Notes under the pieces: generated by a model
Databases searched by the model: none
Told to the model about the DNA's origin: nothing
Seen by the model: only the letters and a program-made list of their open reading frames with translations
Shown: positions 6,637 to 16,000 of the stretch, piece by piece
How the letters are laid out: each line of letters opens with the position of its first letter
How positions within the stretch are numbered: position 1 is the stretch's first letter
Source: Pedosphaera sp.
Lineage (GTDB): Bacteria; Verrucomicrobiota; Verrucomicrobiia; Limisphaerales; UBA9464
NCBI GenBank assembly: GCA_009695405.1
Contig: SIAZ01000029.1
Span: 1-19,373 of the forward strand
Reading direction: 5' to 3'
DNA: 19,373 nucleotides
Program-made: the position numbers and the translations under genes

Positions 6637-8025
6637 ATGCCCGACACCGCTCAAACTATTTGGTCCGCAGCACAACAGACCCTTCGAGGGATGCTGAAGA
6701 CCGAACTCTATAACCTTTGGTTTGCGCCGGTAACCGCCAGCCAGATTGACGGAGACCTTTTAACTTTGGAGGTGACCGATGAGTTTTGTGAATTTTGGTT
6801 AAAGGATAATTATCTTGATGTCTTGAGATCGGTAGTGAGCCGCGCGGCCATTCGCCCTATTCAGATAGGCTTTGCTGTCCGCGCCGTTGAAACGGCGCCA
6901 AGTGCCAAACAGGAGACGGCTTCGGCTGACGTAGCATTGGCAGCAGAGCACTCGGCAAAGGTGTCGGTGGGATCAGTTAAAGACGTCGGTCCCCGTAAAC
7001 CTGAAGCGTTCTTTAATCCAAATAACACTTTCGACACTTTTGTCGTTGGTAATAATAATCAGCATGCCCACGCGGCTTGCATCGCTGTCGCTCAAAAGCC
7101 GGGGCTCACATACAATCCTCTTTTCCTTTTTGGTGGTGTCGGTCTGGGTAAAACTCATCTGTTGCAAGCGGTGGGACAACACGTCTCGGCTAATCGCAAA
7201 AATCCTCGGATCGGCTATCTGTCCTGCGAACGCTTTACCAATGAATTTATTGAGGCCCTTCAAAACGGACTCCTGCCCAAGTTCCGCAAGAAGTATCGCG
7301 AAATGGATGTACTCCTCATAGATGACGTCCAGTTTCTTGCCGGTAAGGAACGTATTCAGGAGGAATTTTTTCATACCTTTAACGCTCTTCACGACGCCCA
7401 TAAACAGATTGTGATGACCTGCGATAGGCCTGCTAACGAGATTCAAGGACTCGAACAACGGTTGACTTCTCGGTTCGAGTGGGGAATGACCGCCGATATC
7501 AAGGCCCCAGATGTCGAGACGCGGTTGGCTATTTTACACAAGAAGGCTGCCGCCCTGAGTGTGGAACTACCGGCTGAAATCATCACCTTCCTAGCTAACC
7601 GGATTCGCACTAATATTCGACGGCTCGAGGGTGCACTCGTCCGAGTTGCCGCCTATGCACAGTTGACCGGGAAGCAATTGGATATTGAAACGATTGAAAC
7701 ACTTCTTCGGGAGATTTTGCAGGAGGAAGGAAAGGTGGCGGTTTCGGTGGGTGAGATTCAACGGCGTGTGGCCGACTACTTCGATATCCGATTGGCCGAT
7801 ATGTCGAGCAAGCGGCGACCGGAGAGCATCTCGTTTCCTCGGCAGATCGCTATGTTCCTAGTGCGTCAATTGACTGATCATTCACTGAGTTCGATTGGAG
7901 ATGCCTTTGGAGGACGTGATCACGGCACTGTTTTACACGCGTGCCGTCAGGTGCGCGACCGAATGGAGGTCGAGGCTAAGGTGCGTCAAGATGTAGGTTA
8001 CCTTGAGAAGCAATTGACCCGCTAA
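6637..8025 (+). CDS. dnaA: Chromosomal replication initiator protein DnaA
   Basis: DnaA binds DnaA boxes at the origin and melts the duplex in its ATP form to load the helicase. The 462 residues show all four domains: domain I (about 1-80, with the conserved FEVTDEF-like stretch LEVTDEFCEFWLKDNY), a short variable linker (about 85-125), the AAA+ domain with Walker A GGVGLGKTH (166-174) and Walker B LLIDDVQFLAGK with D229-D230, sensor and arginine-finger segments (GLEQRLTSRFEWG), and domain IV with the DNA-binding signature GGRDHGTVLHACR (G425 onward). Length is typical. The ATG at 6637 gives the expected N-terminus, but the upstream bases carry no Shine-Dalgarno motif. Unlike many bacteria, neither dnaN nor recF follows. 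The next gene encodes an exported WD40-like protein. Confidence 0.97.
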   Translation: MPDTAQTIWSAAQQTLRGMLKTELYNLWFAPVTASQIDGDLLTLEVTDEFCEFWLKDNYLDVLRSVVSRAAIRPIQIGFAVRAVETAPSAKQETASADVALAAEHSAKVSVGSVKDVGPRKPEAFFNPNNTFDTFVVGNNNQHAHAACIAVAQKPGLTYNPLFLFGGVGLGKTHLLQAVGQHVSANRKNPRIGYLSCERFTNEFIEALQNGLLPKFRKKYREMDVLLIDDVQFLAGKERIQEEFFHTFNALHDAHKQIVMTCDRPANEIQGLEQRLTSRFEWGMTADIKAPDVETRLAILHKKAAALSVELPAEIITFLANRIRTNIRRLEGALVRVAAYAQLTGKQLDIETIETLLREILQEEGKVAVSVGEIQRRVADYFDIRLADMSSKRRPESISFPRQIAMFLVRQLTDHSLSSIGDAFGGRDHGTVLHACRQVRDRMEVEAKVRQDVGYLEKQLTR

Positions 8026-8165
8026 GCGAGCTAGAGTGGCTAGTACTAATCAAAAGCTAACGGAAGGTGAGTACGAATTGAGGGTTCTCTGCAGAAGAGC
8101 AGAAGTGACGGTGGTGTGAAGAAAACGGCGGGCTGCATCCAAGTGAGTGGTTTAGCGTAAATTTT

Positions 8166-9302
8166 ATGAATCAACTTCACTCAGCAAACAGGGATTTGTT
8201 TCAGTTCCAGGTGCTGCTGCATCGACTGAAGTTTTTAGTCTTTTTTCTGCTAGTTTCTAGGTCCGCCGTTGCTGGGGTTCGTAGCTTAGAGGCCCCCACT
8301 AATCAGGCTCTTTTCTTTTCGTATGCTCTCTCCAGTGATGGCCAATGGATTGCCGGCGGCACCGGACAACGTCGGTTGGGGGGAACCACTAATTCCCCTG
8401 TACCAGCGGGTCAAGTGGTCCTTTGGGATGGAAAATCAGGCAAACAGAAGTGTGTTCTAGGACAACATGGAGCCACGGTTAACTGGATGGCCTTTTCTAA
8501 AGACGGTTCGATTCTGGTCAGTGCGAGCGGCAGTACCGCCACCCTTAAGATATGGTCAATGACCCATCAGACACTCCGCCACACTTTGACCCTAGCGGAG
8601 CCGGTTATTGCATCCTCAACCTTAGGTTCACAGATGGTGTGCGCACTTTCTCCAGATGGCCGCCGTCTAGCTGCTGTGGGCGCTACTATTAAACCGATAG
8701 GCATCAGTCAGACTTCGGAAGCCGCTACCCTGACTGTCTGGGATACCGCTACCGGTAGAGTCTTGTGGACACTCCCTAAGTGTGGAATTGGCACGATGTC
8801 CTTTACTCCTGATGCCAAGGTGCTGGTGGGTTTTTCCCGCACTATTGTTTGGGAATTGGTGAGAGAAGTTTATTCCAGCCGAGTGGCCGATGAGCGACTC
8901 GTAGGCTGGGAGGGGGAAACCGGTCAAGTGCGCTTTAGTTCGCCCATTCCTGGCATGAATCCAAGCCATCTGGTGATCCCTGCAAACACGAATAGGGTGC
9001 TTGCACTGAGTGGAAACCGGAACACTTGGTACAGTCTTGAGACGGGGGTGGTGACGCGCGAACAACCATTGGATCTCAGACAGTCTCTTCATGTGGCAGC
9101 AGTTTCGCCGGAGGCCAGCCAGCTCTTTGCGATCGATTTTTCAGCTGAACGCTTGCACTTCCTACGCTTTCCCCAAGGCAGTTCAATTACCAATATAAGT
9201 CTAGCCGGATACACCAATCGGATCATGTTTGCGGCGGTTTCAGAAGATTTTAAACGGCTAGCCGGCACTCGTAATAACAGCCCAGTCGTGCTCGAATTTT
9301 GA
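8166..9302 (+). CDS. Exported WD40-like beta-propeller protein
   Basis: The 378 residues start with a long basic leader and a hydrophobic core (about 22-30) ending in SRSAVAG, a likely signal peptidase I site after AVA (residue 36). WD40-type blades follow: QVVLWDGKSGK (83-93), TVNWMAFSKDGSILVSAS (104-121) then LKIW, ALSPDGRRLAAVG (160-172) with LTVWDTATG (189-197), and MSFTPDAKVLVGFS. Later blades are weaker. Such propellers are binding scaffolds, and no catalytic residues are evident. It is the first gene of a + strand run with the two FG-GAP giants, 13 bases before the next start, suggesting co-transcription. A 140-base gap separates it from dnaA. No Shine-Dalgarno motif precedes the ATG. 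Partner and function are unknown. Confidence 0.85.
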   Translation: MNQLHSANRDLFQFQVLLHRLKFLVFFLLVSRSAVAGVRSLEAPTNQALFFSYALSSDGQWIAGGTGQRRLGGTTNSPVPAGQVVLWDGKSGKQKCVLGQHGATVNWMAFSKDGSILVSASGSTATLKIWSMTHQTLRHTLTLAEPVIASSTLGSQMVCALSPDGRRLAAVGATIKPIGISQTSEAATLTVWDTATGRVLWTLPKCGIGTMSFTPDAKVLVGFSRTIVWELVREVYSSRVADERLVGWEGETGQVRFSSPIPGMNPSHLVIPANTNRVLALSGNRNTWYSLETGVVTREQPLDLRQSLHVAAVSPEASQLFAIDFSAERLHFLRFPQGSSITNISLAGYTNRIMFAAVSEDFKRLAGTRNNSPVVLEF

Positions 9303-9315
9303 TAGGGCTGGATGG

Positions 9316-12300
9316 ATGGGTGGTTTTCTTTCTTTGCCTCTTCACTGGAATCAACGTCTCTTTTGGATCAAATTTTTCCTTGTGAGTCTTTTTCGTTTCC
9401 ATTGTTTTTTAGGGGAAGCTGGTGCTATTTCTAGCCTGTTGATAACCGGAAGCTTATTGGCTGCGGGAACCTTAGGTCCGCAGACTTACCGAGCTGGCTT
9501 CACTTCACTCCCTTCCTCGCAGACAGGAATTACTTTTTCCAATCGAGTCTCAGAACAACGGTATCTTACCAATCAGATCGTCTTAAATGGTTCTGGAGTT
9601 GCCTTTGCGGATGTTGATGCCGATGGGCGAACTGATGTTTTTTTAGCGGGCTACGGTGGTGCGAGTTGCCTTTGGCACAATAAGGGGCTCTTGGCTTTTT
9701 CCCTTAGTACGGCTTCCTCTTTTCCAGCAGAGGTGTTGTCGCGTTTGGATGGGACGGGTGTCGCGTTTGCTGACCTCGATGGCGACGGGGATCCTGATTT
9801 AATTTTGAACACTTTAAATCAAGGAACTTACCTCTTTTTAAACGATGGGGGCGGTCACTTTCGTTTGGGGCAGATTATTAATCAGGCTCGCGGTGGAACC
9901 AGTTTGTCGCTTGCTGATGTCGACGGTGACGGCGACTTAGATCTTTACGTGGTTAACTATCGAGGGGTGACCGTACGAGATGATCCGGGAGCAAAATATC
10001 AACTGAGGGAAGAGGGGGGGCGGCAGTGGGTGACCGGCTACAATGGTCGGCCAACGACCGAACCTGACTTAATTGGACGCTTCTCAATGACGCCGTCGGG
10101 ACCGCAGGAAAATGGAGAGCCTGACGCCTTTTTTCTGAATGACGGGAAGGGAAAATTTAGCCCGGTCTCTTGGACGGATGGAACTTTTCTTGATGAAAAC
10201 GGACGGCCTCTATTGTCGCCCCCTTATGAGTGGGGGTTGAGCGGGTTATTCAGGGACTTTAACGGTGACGGTTTGCCAGATCTTTACGTCTGTAATGATT
10301 TTCAGTCAGAGGATCGTTTTTGGATCAATGAGACGCCGCTAGGAGGGACGGCGCGCTTTCGTTTGGCTCAGAAGATGGCCTTACGCCATACCAGTGCCTT
10401 CTCCATGGGCGTTGACGGTGCTGATATCAACCGTGATGGCCGCGAAGACTTTATTGTTCTAGATATGTTGAGTCGAGAACACTGGCGTAGACAAACCCAG
10501 GTAGAAGGTTTGCCTCCCGGTTTTTATCAGCCAGGGGTTATTGATGATCGCCCGCAATTTTCTCATAACACTTTATTTCTTGGCCGAGGGGACGGTTCCT
10601 TTGCTGAGATAGGACGCTTGGCAGGAGTGAGTGCCAGCGAGTGGGCTTGGACGCCCCTTTTTTTGGATGTCGACTTAGATGGATGGGAGGACTTGCTCGT
10701 GTCCAATGGTCATGTGATGGATATGCTCAACGCGGATGTGAGTAAGCAGGCGGAAGACTTAAAGGGAAATCGGCGTAAGACACCTCGCGAATTGCTTGAA
10801 CTCAGGCGTCTTTTTCAACCGTTAGCAGCCACAAATGCCGCATTTAGGAACTGTCATAATCTGACCTTCGCCGACATGACTGTGGAATGGGGATTTGGCG
10901 AATCGGGTGTCGAGCACGGTATGGCCGCCGCAGACCTAGATGGCGACGGGGATTTGGATTTGGTGCTAAACACCTTTAACGGACCGGCCAAGATTCTGCG
11001 TAACGATGCGGCTGCCCCTCGATTGCGGATTCAGCTAAAAGGGCTTTCGCCCAATACTCGAGGTATCGGTGCTCATGTTCGAGTGAGGGCAAGCGGCTTG
11101 CCTGAACAAACCCAACAAATGATTTCCGGTGGGCGGTATCTTTCAGCCGACGATACCGTTCGCACTTTTGCCCTGGGAACGGCCCCGACTGCGGCCGTTG
11201 AAGTCCGCTGGCGAAGTGGGAGGGTCACTCGAATCCCCACAGCCGTCGCGGGGCTTCTCACTGTTGAGGAAGCGGCTGCAACCGGTGTCTTTAATCCGTC
11301 GCCTTCGCCGTTGGCCCTTTTTGAAGATGTCTCGGTACGACTTAGCCATCACCACTTGGATACCGCATTTAACGATTTTGCCCGGCAACCCTCTATTACC
11401 CGAGACCTATCACAGGGGGGGCCTGGAATTACGTGGACTGATCTTAATCAAGATGGGTTGGATGACTTGGTTATTTCATCAGGCCAAGGCGGAGCGATGG
11501 GTGTTTTTACCAATACAGGGCAAGGGCGCTTCGCCACTTTTGCTAACGCGGCATTTGAGCGTCCGACAGCAAGGGATTTGACAACGGTTCTTTCTATTGG
11601 AGGGGCCTTAATTGCTGGGATCAGTAATTATGAGGACGCACGGACAAACGGAGGGGCCTTGCGTATTATGAATCCGTCGAACGGTCTCAGCGGGGAAGTG
11701 CTGGGTGGAATGGCCGCTGCGGTTGGGCCTCTTGCTGCTGCTGACATCGATGGCGATGGGATTTTAGAGATTTTTGTCGGAGTTCGAGCAGTCGCTGGCC
11801 GCTATCCAGAGCCGGCTTCCTCTTTCCTTGTCCGTAACGAAGGAGGGCGTTTGGGAATTTCGGCTCGGTTTGATCAAATAGGCCTTGTGCAAGGGGCCGT
11901 CTTTTCTGATCTCAATGGTGATGGTCGCCCAGACCTAGCCGTGACCTGTGACTGGGGGCCGATTAAATTGTTCCAAAACAGGGAAGGGATACTTGTGCCA
12001 TGGGATCCGCCTCTTCGTGGCAGTGGCATTTCTACCGGGGTAACCAACCTGTCTCAATGGACCGGGTGGTGGCATGGAATTACAGCTGTCGACGCGGACG
12101 GTGACGGACGGATGGATTTAGTGGTGGGCAATTGGGGTCGAAATCATTTCTTAGGTTCGAAGGAAGAGAGTCGGCCATTAAGAGTCCGTTATGGGGATTT
12201 TAACGGGGATGATATTGTGGACCTAGTAGAAAGCTATGTAGGACCGACTGGCGTTGAGCTTCCGGTTCGCCGCCACGAGCTTCTTAAAAATATTTTACCG

Positions 12301-13062
12301 GCTTTAGCCACTGGATTTTCCCGCCTTGAAGCTTACGGGCGTGCTACTTTGACTGAACTTCTTCAAGGTATTGCCACAAACATCCCAGTGCGAACGGCTT
12401 TAAATCTCGATTCAGGAATTTTACTGAACCGTGGTAATTTTTTTGAATGGCGCGCTTTTCCACCCGAGGCCCAAGTGGCGCCGGTCTTCGGGACCGTTGC
12501 GGCGGATTTTAATGGGGACGGTATTGAAGATCTGGTCTTAACCCAAAACTTCTTTGGGATTCCGTCTGACGAAGCTCGTTATGATGCGGGTCGCGGACTT
12601 TTATTGCTGGGGATAGGGAAGGGAGATTTTACAGTGAATAGCGATTCGGGAATTGTGGCGTGGGGAGAACAACGTGGGGCCGCAGCCGCCGACTTTGATG
12701 GTGACGGACGAATGGATTTAGCTGTGGGACAGAACCTGACCGCGACTCGACTTTTTAGAAATACTAATGCCCTACCGGGCCTGCGAGTCCATCTCCAAGG
12801 AAGCGCCGGGAATCCGGAGTCTATTGGGGCTTCGCTTCGTTGGATTACCGCCTCTGGGCCTGGTCCGCGGCGGGAGCTTCATGCGGGAGCTGGTTGGTGG
12901 AGTGTGGATAGTTCAGTGACGGTTTTGGGAACTCAGAATGCCGCTGGCGAAGTGGAAGTTCGTTGGCCTGGAGGGCGACTTCAGCGGCATCGAATCAAAG
13001 CCGGGACCCGCACTTTAATCCTGCCTCAAACCGGTGAACCGCCGGAGGCTTCTCCCCCATGA
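9316..13062 (+). CDS. Giant exported FG-GAP/VCBS repeat protein with two ASPIC/UnbV domains (CRTAC1-like), copy 1
   Basis: The 1248-residue product has a hydrophobic N-terminal region (about 15-55) suited to export. Fourteen calcium-binding DxDxDG-type loops follow, among them D99, D153, D201, D314, D370, D451, D540, D709 and D1126 as first ligands, typical of FG-GAP/VCBS propellers. Two ASPIC/UnbV domains are visible: one at about 570-652 (PNTRGIGAHVRVRASG... GGRYLSADD... VEVRWRSG) and one at 1156-1240 (IGASLRW... GAGWWSVDSS... VEVRWPGG). The protein is thus two propeller-plus-ASPIC halves. The family is common in PVC and Bacteroidetes bacteria and thought to act in binding at the cell surface. 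No enzyme motif is visible. The stop overlaps the start of copy 2 by 4 bases. In the central repeat this copy reads FARQPSITRDLSQGGPG, departing from copy 2. Confidence 0.9.
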   Translation: MGGFLSLPLHWNQRLFWIKFFLVSLFRFHCFLGEAGAISSLLITGSLLAAGTLGPQTYRAGFTSLPSSQTGITFSNRVSEQRYLTNQIVLNGSGVAFADVDADGRTDVFLAGYGGASCLWHNKGLLAFSLSTASSFPAEVLSRLDGTGVAFADLDGDGDPDLILNTLNQGTYLFLNDGGGHFRLGQIINQARGGTSLSLADVDGDGDLDLYVVNYRGVTVRDDPGAKYQLREEGGRQWVTGYNGRPTTEPDLIGRFSMTPSGPQENGEPDAFFLNDGKGKFSPVSWTDGTFLDENGRPLLSPPYEWGLSGLFRDFNGDGLPDLYVCNDFQSEDRFWINETPLGGTARFRLAQKMALRHTSAFSMGVDGADINRDGREDFIVLDMLSREHWRRQTQVEGLPPGFYQPGVIDDRPQFSHNTLFLGRGDGSFAEIGRLAGVSASEWAWTPLFLDVDLDGWEDLLVSNGHVMDMLNADVSKQAEDLKGNRRKTPRELLELRRLFQPLAATNAAFRNCHNLTFADMTVEWGFGESGVEHGMAAADLDGDGDLDLVLNTFNGPAKILRNDAAAPRLRIQLKGLSPNTRGIGAHVRVRASGLPEQTQQMISGGRYLSADDTVRTFALGTAPTAAVEVRWRSGRVTRIPTAVAGLLTVEEAAATGVFNPSPSPLALFEDVSVRLSHHHLDTAFNDFARQPSITRDLSQGGPGITWTDLNQDGLDDLVISSGQGGAMGVFTNTGQGRFATFANAAFERPTARDLTTVLSIGGALIAGISNYEDARTNGGALRIMNPSNGLSGEVLGGMAAAVGPLAAADIDGDGILEIFVGVRAVAGRYPEPASSFLVRNEGGRLGISARFDQIGLVQGAVFSDLNGDGRPDLAVTCDWGPIKLFQNREGILVPWDPPLRGSGISTGVTNLSQWTGWWHGITAVDADGDGRMDLVVGNWGRNHFLGSKEESRPLRVRYGDFNGDDIVDLVESYVGPTGVELPVRRHELLKNILPALATGFSRLEAYGRATLTELLQGIATNIPVRTALNLDSGILLNRGNFFEWRAFPPEAQVAPVFGTVAADFNGDGIEDLVLTQNFFGIPSDEARYDAGRGLLLLGIGKGDFTVNSDSGIVAWGEQRGAAAADFDGDGRMDLAVGQNLTATRLFRNTNALPGLRVHLQGSAGNPESIGASLRWITASGPGPRRELHAGAGWWSVDSSVTVLGTQNAAGEVEVRWPGGRLQRHRIKAGTRTLILPQTGEPPEASPP
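13044..13048 (+). promoter_or_regulatory. Ribosome binding site for FG-GAP copy 2
   Basis: GGAGG sits 10 bases before ATG 13059, inside the end of copy 1. With the ATGA overlap it indicates coupled translation of the two giant genes. Confidence 0.5.
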
Positions 13063-16000
13063 TCGTAATATCGCGTCGATCAAATTTTGGGAGGGTTGCT
13101 GCCTGCACAACCCTGTTTTTTGTGTGGGTATCGGTGGTTCTAACGGCGGGGCCTTCCTCCTATAAAATTCAACCCCTAACAGGCCGCATGGATTCAGTCC
13201 CCGGCCTCACTCGACTGTCGGCCCGAGATCTAGGAATCTCTTTTACCAATCGGCTAGCCGATGCTCGTTCTATCACTAACCGGAATCTCCTTTCTGGCTC
13301 CGGCGTGGCCATTGGAGATGTCGACGGTGACGGCCTGCCAGATCTGTTCTTGGTCGGGCTCGACACTCCACCGGCCTTGTATCGGAATCTAGGTTCTTGG
13401 CGATTTACCGACATCTCGGAGACGGCCTTAGCAGGGACCAATTGGCGAAATCCTTTCTCTGGTTCTTTTGATCTGACTGGGACGACGATGGCGGACCTTG
13501 ATGGGGACGGGGATTTAGATCTTTTAGTGAATGCACTAGGAGGAGGAACTCGATTTTTTGGTAATGATGGAGCGGGCCGGTTCACCGAGCAAACCGATGT
13601 GGCGGGCCTGAGATCGCAGACGGGGGCGATGTCGCTGACGCTCGCCGATATCGATGGGGACGGAGATCTGGATTTGTATGTGGCTCGGTTTCGGCCGGTG
13701 ACAGTCTTAGACCAACCGAATACGAAGTATCAACTTCGTCAGACACCTGAAGGGCCAGTCATTGTGAGTGTGAATGGACGCCCAGCGACCGCCCCCGATT
13801 TGGTTCATCGATTTGAGTTGGGTCCTTCGGGCGACATCGTGGAGTTAGGCGAAGTGGATTCCCTTTTTCTTAATGAAGGGGCTGGCCATTTCACAGAGGT
13901 TCCTTGGACGAGCGGGGCGTTTCTTGATGAAGCTGGATTGACGTTAAAGACACCGCCACGAGATTGGGGATTGGCCGCACGTTTTCATGATCTCAATACC
14001 GATGGGCGACCTGATTTGTACGTTTGTAATGATCTGCAAACACCCGATCGGGTGTGGATAAATGAGACGGCTCGAGGAGGCCCCATTCGCTTCCGGGCAC
14101 TTTCGCCTTTGGCACTGCGAACGAATCCAACTTTTTCAATGGGGGTTGAGTTTGCCGACTTCGATCGGAATGGATTCGTGGATATCTTTGTTGTGGATAT
14201 GTTCAGTCGGAATCGGGCGTGGCGCCAGACCCAGATGGCGGGGGCCTCACCGACAGTGCGTCTTCCAGGGAATTTCTATGATCGAGCGCAAGTACAACGA
14301 AACAGTCTGCAGATGAACCGTGGCGATGGAACGTGGGCTGACACAGCATGGCAGGCAGGTGTGGCGGCAAGTGAATGGTCATGGGGCCCGCTCGCAGTAG
14401 ATATCGATCTGGACGGATTCGAGGATATACTAGTGCCCAATGGGCAATGGCGAGATTTTCAAGATGCCGATGCTGGAGTCCGTCTAGCAAAGGCTCAACC
14501 AAAGGGGGGCAGTTCAACCGCTGCCCGAATCGCTGAGTTAGTTCGTACCCTTCCCAAATTGGCGACGCCCAATGTCGCTTTTCGTAATCGAGGGGATGCT
14601 ACTTTCGAAGATGTGTCAGTTGCTTGGGGTTTCAACACAGGCAGCATTTCCCAAGGGGCCGCCCTAGCCGATTTGGACGGCGACGGTGATATCGATGTTG
14701 TGATGAATGATTTGATGGATGCTCCAGCAATCTATCGAAATAATGCGGTGGCAGGGCGGGTTAGTGTTCGGTTACGAGGGCGACGACCCAATACTCGAGG
14801 CATTGGAGCTCACCTTTCAATTCGAGCGGGTGAATTGCCTGTGCAGACCCAAGAAATGATCGCTGGGGGTCGTTATTTAAGTGGCGATGAAGCGGTTCGT
14901 ACTTTTGCCACCGGAAAGGCCAAGACGGTTGATGTCGAAGTTCACTGGAGATCTGGGGTAGTGGACCGATTCCCAAATATTCCAGCAGACACCGCGGTGG
15001 AAATCACCGAAGGCGATACGGAAGCCCTGTCGAAACTGCCCTCTCCGAGAGTCGCCTATTTTGAATCGGTTTCGTCCCGATTAAATCATAAACACTTTGA
15101 CGAATACTTTGATGACTTCAGTAGGCAGCCTCTCCTTCCTGAACGGTTATCTCAACTCGGGCCTGGTGTCACTTGGACGGATCTCAACGGCGATGATCGC
15201 TCTGATTTAGTAATCGGTGCTGGGCGAGGTGGTAAATTATCCGTCTACCTCAACCGTGGAGATGGTAACTTTGATCTTCAAGATCGGCCTCCGTTTCAAA
15301 AGCCGACTGGCCGGGACCTAACTACTTTGCTGCCCCTCAGCGGCGCGATTATCGCTGGGGTTTCTAACTACGAAGATGGACTGACTAATGGAGGTGCACT
15401 GCGGTTGTATGATCCGGCAAGTGGTCGGAGTGGAGAAATGCTAATAGGGTTGCCTTTTAGCACAGGTCCACTAGCCGCCGCCGACGTCGATGGTGATGGC
15501 CTATTGGAAGTTTTCGTCGGTGGTCGGGTCCGGTCCGGACAGTATCCTGAGCCAGTGCAGTCTTTGTTGCTGCGCAACGAGGGCGGTCGCTTCATTCCAA
15601 TAACCCGCTGGGAGGGGCTTGGTTTGATTAGCAGCGCTTGCTTTACCGACCTCGACGCCGATGGGTGCCCTGATTTAGTGGTGGTAGGTGAATGGGGGAA
15701 GCCTCACTTTTTTCATAATCAAGCGGGGCAACTCCTTGCTTGGAAGCCTTCATTTAAATCTTTCTCGGGCGGAGGATTGTACGGAGCCTGGAATTCCATA
15801 ACTGCGGGAGACTTTGATGAAGACGGTCGAATGGATCTTGTGCTTGGAAATAGCGGAAATAATCGGCGTCATACGGCCTCATCTCAGGCTCCCCGACGTC
15901 TTTGGTATGGCGAGTTAGGGTCAGGCAATGGCAATGACCTTGTTGAAACTTGGTTCGACCCTAGTGGAAAGAAGGACCGAGCCGAGCGGGACTATTTGAT

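Noticed and set aside
14053..14061. Perfect DnaA box TGTGGATAA inside FG-GAP copy 2
   Set aside because: It encodes the conserved VWIN stretch of the repeat and is isolated. A single match in 19 kb can occur by chance.
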